64,000 nt of DNA from Pseudoscleropodium purum (GCA_963969395.1 OZ017805.1:3224001-3288000); one strand, 5' to 3'; numbered from the stretch's first letter, positions 37,883-49,932 are shown. Translations and numbers: made by a program. Notes: generated by a model not told the origin, from the sequence alone.

Positions 37883-40800
37883 CTACTTTCCACCGGATGG
37901 ACCACTACCTTCTCCCAAAACAAAAGGAAAATCTGCTGTACCGAGGAGTTTAGCAAATGATTGACGAGTTGATCGTTGTTGACTTGGACGGACTATTCGC
38001 CCTCCAAATTGAACTTCGATGTCCACCTTATGAAATTGTTTCTTGGTTTCCGAAGAGAAGTCATCGTCTTCTTCACGCTTCCTTTTTTGTTTTCTTTTCG
38101 GTGATAAATCGACTTCGTCTGCCTTCAAGGTTCTCAAGTTGCTCTCCACACGATCTACCATCGCTTGAATAACTTCATCATCTCCTTTCCCTTGCCATAC
38201 TGTGAGGCAGTCTCCATCCAATAGGAAAGCCTTCCAATGCCCTATAATATTGCCAATGCGCCTATCAAATGCTGCTGCCATATCTACAGATGAATGTCCT
38301 GTACTTGTTTGTCCATTTGTATCGTAGACAGCACGAACTTTTGCTGCCTCTTCCAACTTCGACAACAGAAGGGCCCTACCTATGAGGGTGTGGTCGTATG
38401 CCTTATACTGTTCATTGAATTCTTTTCCATGGTTCACCTCCACCCAACTGTCTTCTGGTCTTCTCTCCACTTTTTTATTTGGAAAACGAAAGAACTTTTC
38501 GTATTGCAAGCTCCAATGTCCCCCCATGTTACGACAAAACATTTCACGGGCCGCATCATCTAAGATTCCTCAAGCCCGCAATTCCACCTCTCTATTGTGA
38601 GTCATCCACACATCCAAATCCAATGGTTGCTGAGATTCCTTGTACAAATCATGCCTCTATTCATTTGCATTCCACCGGATTGGCTTCCCCCAATGTTGAT
38701 AATTTTGAAATTTGTACGTCACTTGATTAAGAGGAAGATTCCAACGATTGTACTGGTGGCCAGGAGGCATAGCTTCCAAGATACCAAACATTTCGTAGAA
38801 CCTAGCACTCAATGGACTACGACACTCGGCACACACCGAACAAATGAGTGATGCTTTCACAATGCAAGTGACATGGAAAGTGTGGCAACATTGGCCCATG
38901 GTTACCGCACCTTCTAGTCCGAAGAGGCCTTGGCAAAGGCTACAACAACCATCCAAGATTGGAGAGGCTGGATCACAAGCATGCACCACTCGCTTGTCTT
39001 TCACATTGATGTGTGTTGAAAGTGTGTTGTAAGGGACCCATCCTTCCTCTACTTCCAAGGCCCAATTGATAGGTGGAGCTTGGTCCTTCTTTGTGTGGTT
39101 TAAGCGCTCAAACATGGCATCCATATCTCCCCAATATGTGATCTTCGTATATACCTTAGAAGGATGTTGGTCAAATATAGTCTTGAACCAACTCAAAGAG
39201 CTTTGAATGGCATCGCAATTTTCATTCGACTCCATTGCCAATGTTTGAAGACCTGCCATTGCTCGGGATACTACAGAAGGTCTGTCTTGGAGTCTTTGTA
39301 CCCATGCTAACCATCGAGACTCAAAGCCGCTAGATGGCATAAACTTCTTCAAATCCAAGCACAATTGCAATCGATTCAACTTGGATTCAACGATTCCTTT
39401 TGCTTCAATTGCCTCCTCCCATTTATGCTTCAACTCTTCAAAGTCACAACTCTCCGTTTGCGTCTCCGCATTCACGTAAACGGATGAAAGCTTTTCCATT
39501 GATGGTTGTTGTGTCGCTTTTAACATGCTCATGTCGTGACTTTCTTGTACATTCACAATGGCAGGGTTGTCGCTTGCTTCTGCCTTATCAAAAGGAAGAG
39601 AGAGCTTATCTTCACTCTCTTGAGTCTCTTAACTGTCTCCGAGTACAATCACTGGTGAGATTGCAACCTCATTTGGATTCTTGGAGGTCCCTTGTAATTC
39701 TGCAATCCGTTTACGCATCTTCATCAACTCCTCCATTTGCCTTGATGATTGTTGATTTAAATGTTCAACCTCACTCTCCGAAGTCTTTAATTTCAACTCC
39801 AACACTTTGCACCTTGCTTCCACTCCTCCAAGGTTAGCAATTTTCTTCTCATATTCTACCAATTGTAGTATGTGACCATCTCTTTCTTCGAAAAGTGGTC
39901 CGAACGTCTTCGTGAGATTCTGAAATGTTATAGCACCTTTCAACATCTCTGGTGCCATGAAAGAAAACTCCTTGGCCAAATTCATAAAAGTCGGAGCAAC
40001 TTGCGCTAAAAATTCAACTGACATTGTCATCTTGAAAGCTGTATCAAGTATATGTCCAACATTCTTTGGATCTACAAGTGGACTCATTGGAACATCAGTA
40101 GCACCATCATCGGGGTTAGACGATCCGCCTATTTCTTCATGAAGGTTAGCAAACTGAACCGAGAGCTTCAAAAGATTTTCCAATTGTTTTGGATTGGACA
40201 TGTCTTGCAAGGTTCGATGTAGAAGACTTGGCAATGCCGCTGTAAACGGAAACTCCTCCGCCTGCCTTTTACGCTCGGAACTCCATAATGAGGATATATT
40301 ATCAATCGTCACGCCTTGTCCACGAGGCGTATGTACTTTGTCTTTTAAACTTAACGTTGGACTAGATTCAACGCCTTGATGCACAGGCGAAGATTTGTAG
40401 ACCAAACTATCAAAACAATTGTTGGCTATCAGACTATCAATTGTAGCATTAGCCTTTGCCACTTTCTCCGCCAAGACTTCGTCTACTTTACTTTTTGAAG
40501 TTTCCCCGCGTTCCGTGCAAACATTGCCTTCGTTTACAGACTCCGTTTGCGTTTGTGCCGCAACATTTGGTGTAAAGGTCAAATGCGTTGGAGCTGTGGA
40601 AAAGACTTCACCCTCCTACGCCTCTACATCTTTCTCCACATCTTTCCCCACATTTTTCGAAGAGCTTTTATTGATTGCTTTTGTTGGAGATTGTACAAAT
40701 CGTAATTCTTCAACATTTGAGGCTTTCTCCACACCATCCGTTTTCACCTCAATAGTATTTTTTAATACTTTTTCTGTTTCTCCCTCTGAATTGTATAAGT

Positions 40801-41280
40801 CGGGAATGTCTTTTTGATTGGCTTCAAGTAGAAGTGGGCAAGCTGTTGTTGTCGGAAACGTGCTCCAATTGATCTTGCGCTCTAATATAAGTTCCGCGTA
40901 AACCATACACGCCACGCTATAATTAATATAGCCTTTGCTTCAAGGCTTGTTTCCGAATAGAACACGCCACAACTCCTCAGATCGATGGACAAAATGTTTG
41001 TTGTTGCAAGTTCATGGTTTACAACAAAAATCTCGTGTATGACTCTTGTGCGATTGCTGAGGCCACAACTTGTCAATGTGGTACATTTTATCATAGGTCC
41101 TGCACATTTTTTATATCAAATACACCGCATCTTCATCTTCCCACCCGCTCTCTGCTTTAATTGTAGGGTCATTTAAAATGTCAAGCCAAAGGTCATGTGT
41201 AGCCCCCTTCACTTTGCTTTTTTTCTTGGCTCGCTTCCCGGAGTCACCCCATCCATATTTCGATCACCTTCGTCGTCCAT
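37883..41280 (-). pseudogene. RING-H2 / coiled-coil gene, about 1130 codons, broken
   Basis: One minus-strand frame runs from near the ATG at 41280 to a TAG at 37883. It is interrupted by stops at 41111, 41012, 40940, 40616, 39629, 38657 and 38570, and by a frameshift in an A-run near 41220. Each break is one base from sense. Features in order: LWLDILNDPT; VACMVYAELILERKINWS; a helical region with coiled coil (LELKLKTSESEVEHLNQQ); a second helical part; a RING-H2 finger at 38948-38815 (CSLCQ, GQCCHTFHVTC, CAECRSPL; C-x2-C, C-x-H-x2-H-x2-C, C-x2-C); and a basic nuclear signal KRKQKRKR. RING-H2 fingers are usually ubiquitin ligases. No intron is needed. The family is otherwise unknown to me; target unknown. 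Confidence 0.72.
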
Positions 41281-41489
41281 GATTGTCAATTGGATTTAAT
41301 AACCAATTGAAGTGAATAAAAAAATCTCACGTGATAGTCAAAAGTGATGGCATCAACCGCAATACAGTAACAAAAGATAGAGGACCCCAACTCTCCACCC
41401 CGTAGGAGCAACTACCGCATAAAGCAATAGTAGCACATCCAACTTGGCACCGAAGGAGAATTGAAGTGAGAAGAAATGAAAGTGACTCC

Positions 41490-41498
41490 ACCTTTATA
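41490..41498 (-). promoter_or_regulatory. TATA box for the RING-H2 gene
   Basis: The minus strand reads GGCTATAAAGGTGG, a good plant TATA box about 210 bases before the ATG at 41280, leaving room for a 5' leader of about 180 bases. A GC-rich block lies directly upstream. Confidence 0.5.
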
Positions 41499-41504
41499 GC
41501 CGTT

Positions 41505-41800
41505 CGCCGTCGGACCTAGAGGCCGTCCGTTGCCAGACTTGCCGCGGAGGCCTGGACCGGGCGAAGCGGCCCCGAACCTCGCATCCGCTTCGGCAGCGGA
41601 CGCGCCGTCCGCCCGTCGCCCCATCCGACCGCCCTAATCGACCGACCCGTCTGACCGCCCCGACCACCCCGTCCGACCGCCCTGACCGACCGCCCCGTCC
41701 GACCGGACTGTCCGCAATGTCCGCCTTCCGACGCCGTCCGCGCTTTGGACATGCCGACCGCCCCACTTAAATACTGACCGCCGATGGCGTCCGCCCAGTT
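41505..41800. repeat. GC-rich block of GACCGCCCC-type repeats
   Basis: About 300 bases dominated by GTCCGACCG and GACCGCCCC units. Composition resembles the hAT-type MITEs but the TGTCAACCCT ends are absent. It directly precedes the TATA box of the RING-H2 gene, so it may be promoter DNA or a MITE remnant. Confidence 0.6.
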
Positions 41801-41932
41801 GTCCATTGGTGCATCCTATGAGGCCATTATTATTCAAGAAGAGCGGTAACATTTTAAAAATAAAACAGCCTAATAATCACTGCTAAATGAGGATCAATGT
41901 AATTGATTTATCATTTTTTTTTTTAAATATGT

Positions 41933-41967
41933 AAACCCTAAACCCTATACCCTAATTACCCTAAACC
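41933..41967 (+). repeat. Interstitial telomere-like repeat
   Basis: AAACCCTAAACCCTATACCC followed by TAATTACCCTAAACC: about four degenerate copies of the plant telomere unit CCCTAAA. Confidence 0.7.
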
Positions 41968-41969
41968 TT

Positions 41970-43715
41970 TTTTTTTCTCCCCTAAATTGTTTTACAAATG
42001 AGGGGAATGTGGTTAAGTTGAATATGTTTGAATTATTTACTGATATTATCCCTCTAAATAGGTTTTGAGTAGATCTGAAGATGGTGGGGATTTTTTTAAA
42101 GTTCATTAGGAAATCAAATGTTTTGCAGAAATAATCAATTCTTTTTTCATTGTAAGCAAATGAAATTTTAAAAAAAGGCCCCAATACATAATTAGAATAA
42201 CAGTTTAATGGATTTCAACCTCATGATATTTAATGAAAGGTTGTGATTTCTCATTAAAAGTGCATCACGATCTTCAAATGAACATCGAGTCTTTCATATT
42301 TTTTAATGAAATTTTGATTAGATTTGAAAACAAAGGAAAAGAATCAATGTTTTAACTTTCAAATCATGTATGGCTATATTTTTCCTTCAAAACATAGAAA
42401 AATTCGTTACTTGAGTTGGTGGAGTAGAATACATTATACACTTATACATGTGCTATATTTATTTTGAAGGATAATTCCAATATTCCTATTTCAGATGTTT
42501 TTAAATATTAATTTTAAAAAAGAGGGTTCATTGTTTAAAGATCTAAAAAATTGACAAACATAATTTCTATTATATATAGAAATTGAATTTGGAATTCGAA
42601 TTTTGAAATGATTCAAATGAACAAGATATTGATTATAAAATATTTCTTCGTTTGAGTTTTCAAAATGAATTCACGAAACAATTGCAAACTTTTGAACTTA
42701 GGTATATGGTATTGTTTTTGGTTTGTACTTTGTAGAGTATAATACTTCAATTTTAATCCTAAATAAATGAAAAAACTCCACATGAATGAAATGTTTCTAT
42801 GTATTGCACAAAGATTTCTACCAATTACTATGATAATTAAATACATTGTTACATTTCATAAAATATTCTACATAGAAAGAAAAAATCATTTCAGTTTTCA
42901 ATCATGATAAACGATGTCTTCTACTCTTTTTGTTATATGTTCATATTGTATAACGTGTACATTGTATAATCTTTGAGAGCAGGGTAGTTCATTTTTAACT
43001 CTCATTGAAATAGAAAATATATTTGTGTTTGGATTTTGAAATCATTATGTATTCTACGGTCTTGCAAGAATGCATCTTGCTCCTTCCTTTGAATCCTTTT
43101 GATATTTTCTTTTTTTTTCCTTTGCTTTCTGTCTCGTAGGGCTCTTGTTCTTTTGTTCTCTTCATTTGACCAGCCAATTTGGCTTGGCTCTTAGTTTTTT
43201 GATTTTTTTAATGCAATGGTTTATGCATATGTTATAAAAAATATATATTATTTATTTAAAATTAATATATTGATGAACAAACGCATAAAGGCATTGAATG
43301 CTTTCATATTTAAAGTTATAAATCTATTATAAATCACTCTTGCAAATTTGAATGATTGAATTAAAAATTTGAAAATGTAATTACAAGAGCTTTCAATTCA
43401 ATCAATTGCATAAATCATAAATGTTGAAATGCAACTCGTATGAGTTTAGCATCTATGAAGATTAATTCATGCCATCCACATGCAATTTTCCAATTTAATA
43501 AAATGCAATTGAGTACTTCAATTTCTTTCTTTCCAATTCTCCAAGTAACATTCACTTCATATCTTTCTCTATTTGTTTATTTATTTTTTGGGAACAAATG
43601 GAGAAACCATGTTTGTCTATATTTGCACATGCACTCTTATTTGATTGATAAAGAATAGATCTATAACATATATAATCATTGATTTGTTCATGTTGATTTA
43701 TCTAATATATTTTAT
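41970..43715. other. AT-rich spacer, no gene seen
   Basis: Very AT-rich. No conserved motif or repeat seen. Confidence 0.55.
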
Positions 43716-43716
43716 G

Positions 43717-43717
<1 letters not shown>

Positions 43718-43797
<80 letters not shown>
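43718..43797. repeat. (AT)n microsatellite, about 38 units
   Basis: Uninterrupted AT dinucleotides abut the kinase-like coding sequence. The gene's second copy has its start codon (ATGACAAAGGG) at the equivalent place, where this copy has ATCATTAAAGGG. Confidence 0.97.
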
Positions 43798-43799
<2 letters not shown>

Positions 43800-45289
43800 T
43801 TAAAGGGAAGAAGAAGGTTGCGAAGCTAAAACATAGAGAGGGACCATCAAACTTGGAGGTAGCTCGTCAAAGTCCTTCGGAAGAATGCAAGAAATTCATG
43901 ATCGAGCACATCGTTCAATTTTATGAATCGGAAACAACATTGTCTTTAGACAATAAGTACATCAAATATCAAGAAGAGTGCGTGTCTAAATTCAAGGTAG
44001 ACATGACACAGATGTTGTTGGATGCATTGAATGTGGCGAAGTGGCATGACGAAATGTATAAAACGTACTTCACCAAATGTTTGGAGAACAAGGTTCATGA
44101 CGCTTTGTGGAATTTCAAAATCATTTTGGTTAAATATGGCAAAGAATATCGACCCAATGACGCCCAGTTTGAAGAACTGATTTTGAAAGCGGACTTCTTT
44201 AGGGGGCGATGTGCTCCATTCGCCAAAAAGCACAATCGAGTTGGTTCAATTGGTTGGTGGAAAAGCAATGATGGAATTGCTGAAGCGGAAACGAACAAAC
44301 GCCACCTCATAGCACTTCCAGATATAGCCAGCGTGATTGTTGTTGATGATAGAACGATGAGAGGTGGATATGCAACGATTCGGAAGGTTTGTATTGAAGG
44401 ATGTCTAGGAATACTTCCTCATTGGGAGTTTGAGGCAAAGAAATCCATTCACCACCAAACTTGACCCGATCTTGCAAAGTTAGAACATCAAAGCGAATCA
44501 ATGGCTGTTCGAATTCCATACGCGGGTGTGATACGGTTTGTTGCAGTGCACGGAATGACGTGTGAAGGTTATGCGTATTGGTGGAATGATGGAACTCTTC
44601 GACAAATGTTGAATATGGATAAGAACTATCCAGACAACATTCAAATCCATTTGATGTATACAAATCCAACCGAAGAGGAGGTTGTAAAAGCTCACTGTTT
44701 AGGGCGATATCGGAAGAAGCGCACGGAATTGACATGGGCGTTTATGCATATAATGTATGCAGTGCATCTTGCTGGACATTTGCACAATGATCTTTCTCCG
44801 GACAACATCTTGTTGCATTTTCCAGAGGATGAGTCACGTGTGTATATTGGGGTTTGCGATTGGGGCATGACCACTTTAGCTTCTCAGCCAATGAAGTCTT
44901 TATACACATTCACATCAGCAGATGAGATGAAACAAACTTTGCAGAGGAGATGGTGGGTGGATCCACGTATTGCATATTTGCATAAAGCAGGTGCAGATGT
45001 GGAAGTCATTCCGATGTATTCACATAAGTTGGAAGAGTATGCCATTCGAAAAATTGCTCGGCGGATGAATGGAAACAACATGTCAGAGGCGTATTTCAAC
45101 TTGCTACTTAAAACATCTAGTGCGACACAATTTCCCTTTCATGACTTTGCAAAAATGTTTTATGCTTACTTGAAGTGCATTTCTTCGAAGACTAACGATG
45201 AAAATACTAGTTTGGCCCATGTGATTACGCGATTTTCTAATACATATCGTTGGCCGATGCCAAATGAACATTTTCGCCATTTATATTAG
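43796..45289 (+). pseudogene. Kinase-like gene, copy 1, nearly intact
   Basis: About 496 codons in one frame with a single TGA at 44462. The N-terminal part (EECKKFMIEHIVQFYESETT) is not recognised. Then come a glycine-rich loop (RTMRGGYATIRKV), a Lys in FEAKKS as in the VAxK site, the catalytic loop HNDLSPDNILLHF (44783-44820) and CDWGM in place of DFG. These give a protein-kinase fold; His-x-Asp and the Asn are kept. Substrate unknown. The original ATG is lost against the (AT)n tract; an ATG at 43718 would instead add a long Tyr-Ile tail. At the TGA the other copy has CAA, so a readable ancestor is certain. Copy 2 lies 4.65 kb downstream in the same orientation, including the 3' flank. Confidence 0.78.
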
Positions 45290-45689
45290 ATTGGTAGTGC
45301 AGAAGTAGTAGTTGAATAGGTTATATAGGCATTAAAAATTAGTTTAGAAATATAGAGTTGGAATGAAAAAAATTATATGTGCAATTAGCCAAATGTGCAC
45401 AATGTATGGTATTCTACATTAAATTGAATACATTTTGCCCATATTGATTATGTTTGTATTTGTGTTGATTTTAATTTTTTAAATAGTATATATATATATT
45501 TGAAGTCACAAACTTTTTTAATTTGCCTTTTGAAAATGAATTGGAATTTTTTCATAGTTTGAAGACTATCATGGACTCGTGGTCAAAGTTTATAATCTTT
45601 CAACTTATAAGAGACATTGTTTTAATAACAAATTGCGAACCATTGCACTTCATTTAACATTTAATTGTTTAAAGATTAAGGGAGTGACC

Positions 45690-45821
45690 GCGGGGCAGTT
45701 TGGGTAGGGCGGTTGGGGGAAATAGGGCCGTCTGGGCGGACGGGGCAGCGTCCGCCGGGACCACGAATGTCAGCGGACGCTGCGGACACAACGTCCGCGT
45801 CCGGACGTCGTGTCAATTCTG
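45690..45821 (-). mobile_element. GC-rich hAT-type MITE, copy E (truncated, inverted)
   Basis: CGAATGTCAGCGGACGCTGC and the degenerate end TGTCAATTCTG are the reverse complement of the left end of copies A and B. The far end is not recognisable. Confidence 0.65.
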
Positions 45822-45979
45822 CTTCGAGAGAAGACTTGAAGGAGACAACGATACTTGATTTCAACAATGAAGATGACTCCGACAATGAAGATGACTCTGA
45901 TAATGAAGATTTTGAACAGAGAGCTGGAGGAGAGAGTAGTGAGGCTGAGGTTAAAGAAGATGTAGATTGGCGTCCATAG
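45822..45979 (+). other. Short acidic reading frame next to MITE E
   Basis: In a frame open from the MITE, it reads DFNNEDDSDNEDDSDNEDFE and ends EVKEDVDWRP-stop. The acidic run comes from an imperfect 18-base repeat (GATGACTCCGACAATGAA). It could be the C-terminal end of an older protein into which the MITE jumped, or chance. Confidence 0.3.
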
Positions 45980-46329
45980 GAATTGTAGAGATGTGAATTT
46001 AGATGTTTGATTGTTTAGTTGCTCATGATATATGGAGCTCATGTTGACAAATGACAATGGTTTCTTCAAACATTTTATTATAAAATTGTTTGTTTATTGA
46101 TGATATACATCTCGCTGGATTTTAAAGTGATTTTGTTTCTAAATTAAAATGAAATTCAACAAAAAAATTAAAAATATATTTCATATTTTAGCTTTTACAT
46201 AAATAGTGATATACAACTCTTTTGAATCGCAATTGCAATAAAAGAAAAATCAAAATCAAAATGACTTCACTCTCAATATCTCATTGGTGAAAACAATCAC
46301 AACAAAAAACCCAAAACGGGTTTTCTAAG

Positions 46330-46461
46330 CCGCCCGTCCATCCGCCCTGCCCGTCCACCTTCCGACGGCGGGAGGGACGCTGCGTCTGTTGGGGTCCGGA
46401 CGTCCGGACGTTTGGGTTTCGGACGCTATTTTGGGGCGGACATAGAGATTCGTCAACCCTG
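46330..46461 (+). mobile_element. GC-rich hAT-type MITE, copy F (left end lost)
   Basis: The right half matches copies A and B: GACGCTATTTTGGGGCGGAC, then the end CGTCAACCCTG. The left end is missing. Confidence 0.8.
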
Positions 46462-46469
46462 ATTCAAAC

Positions 46470-48195
46470 AACAATCTCATAATTTTACCACTTGAAACTC
46501 TGAATTCTATATCACTTGGAGAAATTGCAATTTGTTTTATAAAAACTTCTAATTGTTATAATTTTTCCATAACAAAAAACAAAAAAATGAATATAAATGA
46601 GTAAAAAATAGCAAAATCAATCAAAATATTTGAAATTGTCTTGGGACGTAAAAATAGTAATGAAGATTAGAATGAATAATTTTCAATTGGTTATTTTATT
46701 TTGTACACCGAAAATAGCCACATCAAACACCTTAAAGTCAAATTAGACCATAAAAGCAAATTTATCCTTTTATTTAATTGAGGTACAAATTTTTTTAATA
46801 TTATTTTTCTAGTAGAAAACTAAATTTTCTATTTATTTTGTATTTTTTCAATAATTTTGAAGGAAAAATAAAATTATTGTGATTTTTCAAAGCTAAAGGT
46901 GGAAATAAAATTATACCAATTACAATATATATTAGAATAATCTTTAATTGTTACTTTAAATGAAGAATGAAATGAAAAACATAATTTTATAATTTAAATT
47001 TCAAATACATTTAAAAAAAAGAATATATAAAGGAGAAGCACACCATTTTGTGTTATTTTATTTATTTATTTTTATTTTGAACAAATGGGAAACCCATTTT
47101 ATGTTATTTGGATTTTAATACAAAGAGCTTTCAATTGCAATAAATCTTTCAATTTTAGACATTCCTCAAAATTTTAAAATGAAATAGGAACAAAACTTGT
47201 CAACCTTCATTTTATTAATTGAAATGAAATTCCAAAAATAGATATTTCCAAAGTTGTAATTGAAGTTGAGCAAGGCGCATCCACTTCTTGAAATCTTGAA
47301 AGCCTAACCTTTTAAAGGCTAAGGTGTACAGAAGACACCACAGTCGAAATTCACTTATCTTTTAGTGTTAATCCCTAAATGCATTAGTGACTTTCCGTAG
47401 CGTTAAGAGCTCTTGTAAATGAGCCTAAAATACATTAGAACTTGAAGAAAAAATTACATTCAAAACTTATTTTAAAAAATTGTAAAGTAGATTTTGAGAA
47501 GCTATAAATTGATTGGGGTTATTCATATTAGGCCTTTAAACCTCATATTTTTTTGGTCACCAACTTTTTAGGTTTGACTTGTAAAAAGTGAATTGAAAAT
47601 TTTTCATAGTTTTAACACCCTCATGATCAAACGTTACAATCATCCAACTTATAAGTAATATTGTTGTGTTCTCTCTTCCTATGTGATTTCTAACATGTCT
47701 AGTTTGAATTTGTAGGATTACAATTCAAAAAAATTGATACAACTTATTAACATGTTGGCTTTTTGTTTAATTTAGGACAAATTTCTAGAGGCTCAAAACA
47801 TGGCTTGGGCATTTAAGGGTTAAAGTAAACATGTGAATTATATATTGGCTACCTCGTCGTGGCCATGAGGTTGTCTGATCTGGTGGACAACGACCTGGTG
47901 GATGGTTATATGGTCCGCCTCGTCTTGGCCGTGAGGCCATCTAATCAAACGAACGCCAAATTTGTCTACTTCAGCACATTTGTTGTGTCGTGGCTATTTG
48001 ATCGGGCGGACAACGGCCGTTGAATGAAGTGAATGGTCAATGTAACACCCTCGATCGGGCCGTCCGATTGAGTAGATGCGGCACCCCCCTCGATTCGACC
48101 ATTGGATCAGACAGATACCGGATCATCTACTATGCCCCGTTTGTCTAACTGGGCAAATGAGGTGCAACTGTTAGATGAAGTGGACACCTCGTTTG
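46470..48195. other. AT-rich spacer, then GC-richer upstream region of kinase copy 2
   Basis: 46470-47840 is AT-rich without a gene. 47850-48195 is GC-richer and contains two related stretches (CTCGTCGTGGCCATGAGG, CTCGTCTTGGCCGTGAGG). It lies directly upstream of a TATA box, so it is probably promoter DNA of the following gene. Confidence 0.45.
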
Positions 48196-48200
48196 CTTTG

Positions 48201-48208
48201 TATAAGAG
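48201..48208 (+). promoter_or_regulatory. TATA box for kinase-like copy 2
   Basis: TTTGTATAAGAGG, about 245 bases before the ATG at 48448, followed by a pyrimidine-rich stretch (CACTTTTGTCTTTCCCC) suitable as a transcription start. Copy 1 has lost the equivalent region. Confidence 0.4.
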
Positions 48209-48447
48209 GGTCGGATAAGCCTTTTGCACTTCACTTTTGTCTTTCCCCTTATTAATTCAAGTATGAAGTGGAAAGCTAGATGGTTTATCTTCCATTGGCT
48301 CCTTTCCTAGAGAAGGCAAGAGTGATGTATTTGGAGGCCTTTTATTGCTGATTTTTGGCAAGTTGCGTGTGGAATCTAAACTAAAATTTTTTGGCAATTA
48401 ATAACTAAATGTTACGGAATTCTTTCACGTAGAATTGGTACATCACG

Positions 48448-49932
48448 ATGACAAAGGGAAAGAAGGTTGCCAAGGTGAAGTATGCAACAACGCCATCGAA
48501 CTTGGAGTTAGCTCAATAAAGTATCTCAGAGGCGTGCAAGAAGTTCATGATCAAGTGCATCATTCAATTTTATGAGTTAGAAACAACTTTATCTTTAGAC
48601 GATAAATACATCAGGTATCAAAAGGACTGCATGCCAAAATTCAAGGCAGACATGAGGCAAAGGATGTTGGATGCATTGAACATTCTAAAGTGGTGGGAAG
48701 AAATGAACAAGAAATACTTCAACAAATGCTTGGACAATAAGGTTCACGACGCCTTGTAGAATTCCAAAGTCATTTTGGCAAAATATAGTAAGGAATATCA
48801 AGTAAATGATAAAAAGTTTCAAGAAGCCGTTTGTAAAGTGAACTTGTTTAGGGGTCGATGTGCTCCATTTGCTAAAAAGCACAATCGGATTGGGTTGATT
48901 GCTTGGTGGAAAAGTAGTGATGGAGTTGCTAAAGCGAATAAGAATAGACGCCATCTCATAGCACTTCTGAATACAACACGTGTAATTCTCATTAATGACA
49001 AGACAATGAGAGATGGATTTGCAACAACTTAGAGTATTTATATCGAAGGATGTTTTGGGATACTTTTAAATTGGGAGTTTGCAACAAAGAAATCCATTCA
49101 CTACCGCACTCAACCCGAACTTGTGAAGTGGGAACATCAGAATGAGTAAGTGGCCATTTGAATTCCACATTTGGGCATATACAATTTGTTGTGGTACATG
49201 CAACAATGTATGAAGGCTACGTATATTGGTGGAATGGTGCGACTCTACATCAAATCTTGAACTTGGATGGCAATTATCCAGACAACATACATGTTTGATT
49301 GATGTATACGCACCCTACAGAGGATGAGGTTATAAAAGCTCACCATCTTAGTCAATTTTAGAAGAAGTGCATGGAGCTTGCATGGACTTTTGTGCATATA
49401 ATAAATGCAGTGCATGTTATTGGACATTTGCACAATGATCTTTCTCCAGCCATCATATTGCACTTTTCTGAGGACGAATCAGGTGTCTACATTGGAGTTT
49501 GTGATTGGAGCATGACTACCTTAGCTACTGAACGAATCAAATCTTTCTTCATATTCACATCAACAAGTGAGAAGACAGAGGCTTCGTAGAAGAGATGGTG
49601 GATGGATCCAAATATTGCATATTTGTATATGAAAGATGCAGATGAGAAAATGATTCCAAATTATTCATGCATATCAGAAGAGTATGTGGTTGGTAGAATT
49701 GTTCAAAAAATCAACAAGCAATGTATGTCAAAGGCCTGCTTCAAATTGTAGCGTGAAACACCTCATATGACCAAGTTTGTATTTGATAATTCAGAAGGAT
49801 GTTTCACCATTATTTAGACCACCTTTGCTTGGAGGGTGAGGGTCACTACAATGATTTGGCCCATGTGATGCATCAATTTTGTGAATTATACTATTGGCCT
49901 ATACCGGATGAACATTTCCGCCATTCATATTA
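48448..49932 (+). pseudogene. Kinase-like gene, copy 2, heavily decayed
   Basis: Starts ATG ACA AAG GGA AAG AAG and aligns with copy 1 throughout (FRGRCAPFAKKHNRIGLIAWW; HNDLSPAIILHF; CDWSMTTLA). Stops include TAA 48517 and TAG 48757, with more after 49030, and the frame shifts before 49371. The catalytic Asn is lost (DLSPAI for DLSPDN) and DWG has become DWS. It preserves the ancestral start codon missing from copy 1. 3' flanks also align (TGTGCAATTAG...TGTGCAC), so the duplication unit included flanking DNA. Confidence 0.85.

Noticed and set aside
9250..38100. QFHKVD shared by the ParB-like and RING-H2 proteins
   Set aside because: Six residues only, at different ends of the two proteins, with no flanking similarity; treated as chance.
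41494..41852. Several overlapping GC-rich open frames on the minus strand
   Set aside because: They arise because GACCGCCCC-type repeats lack stop codons in most frames; the residues are low-complexity Gly/Arg/Ser.
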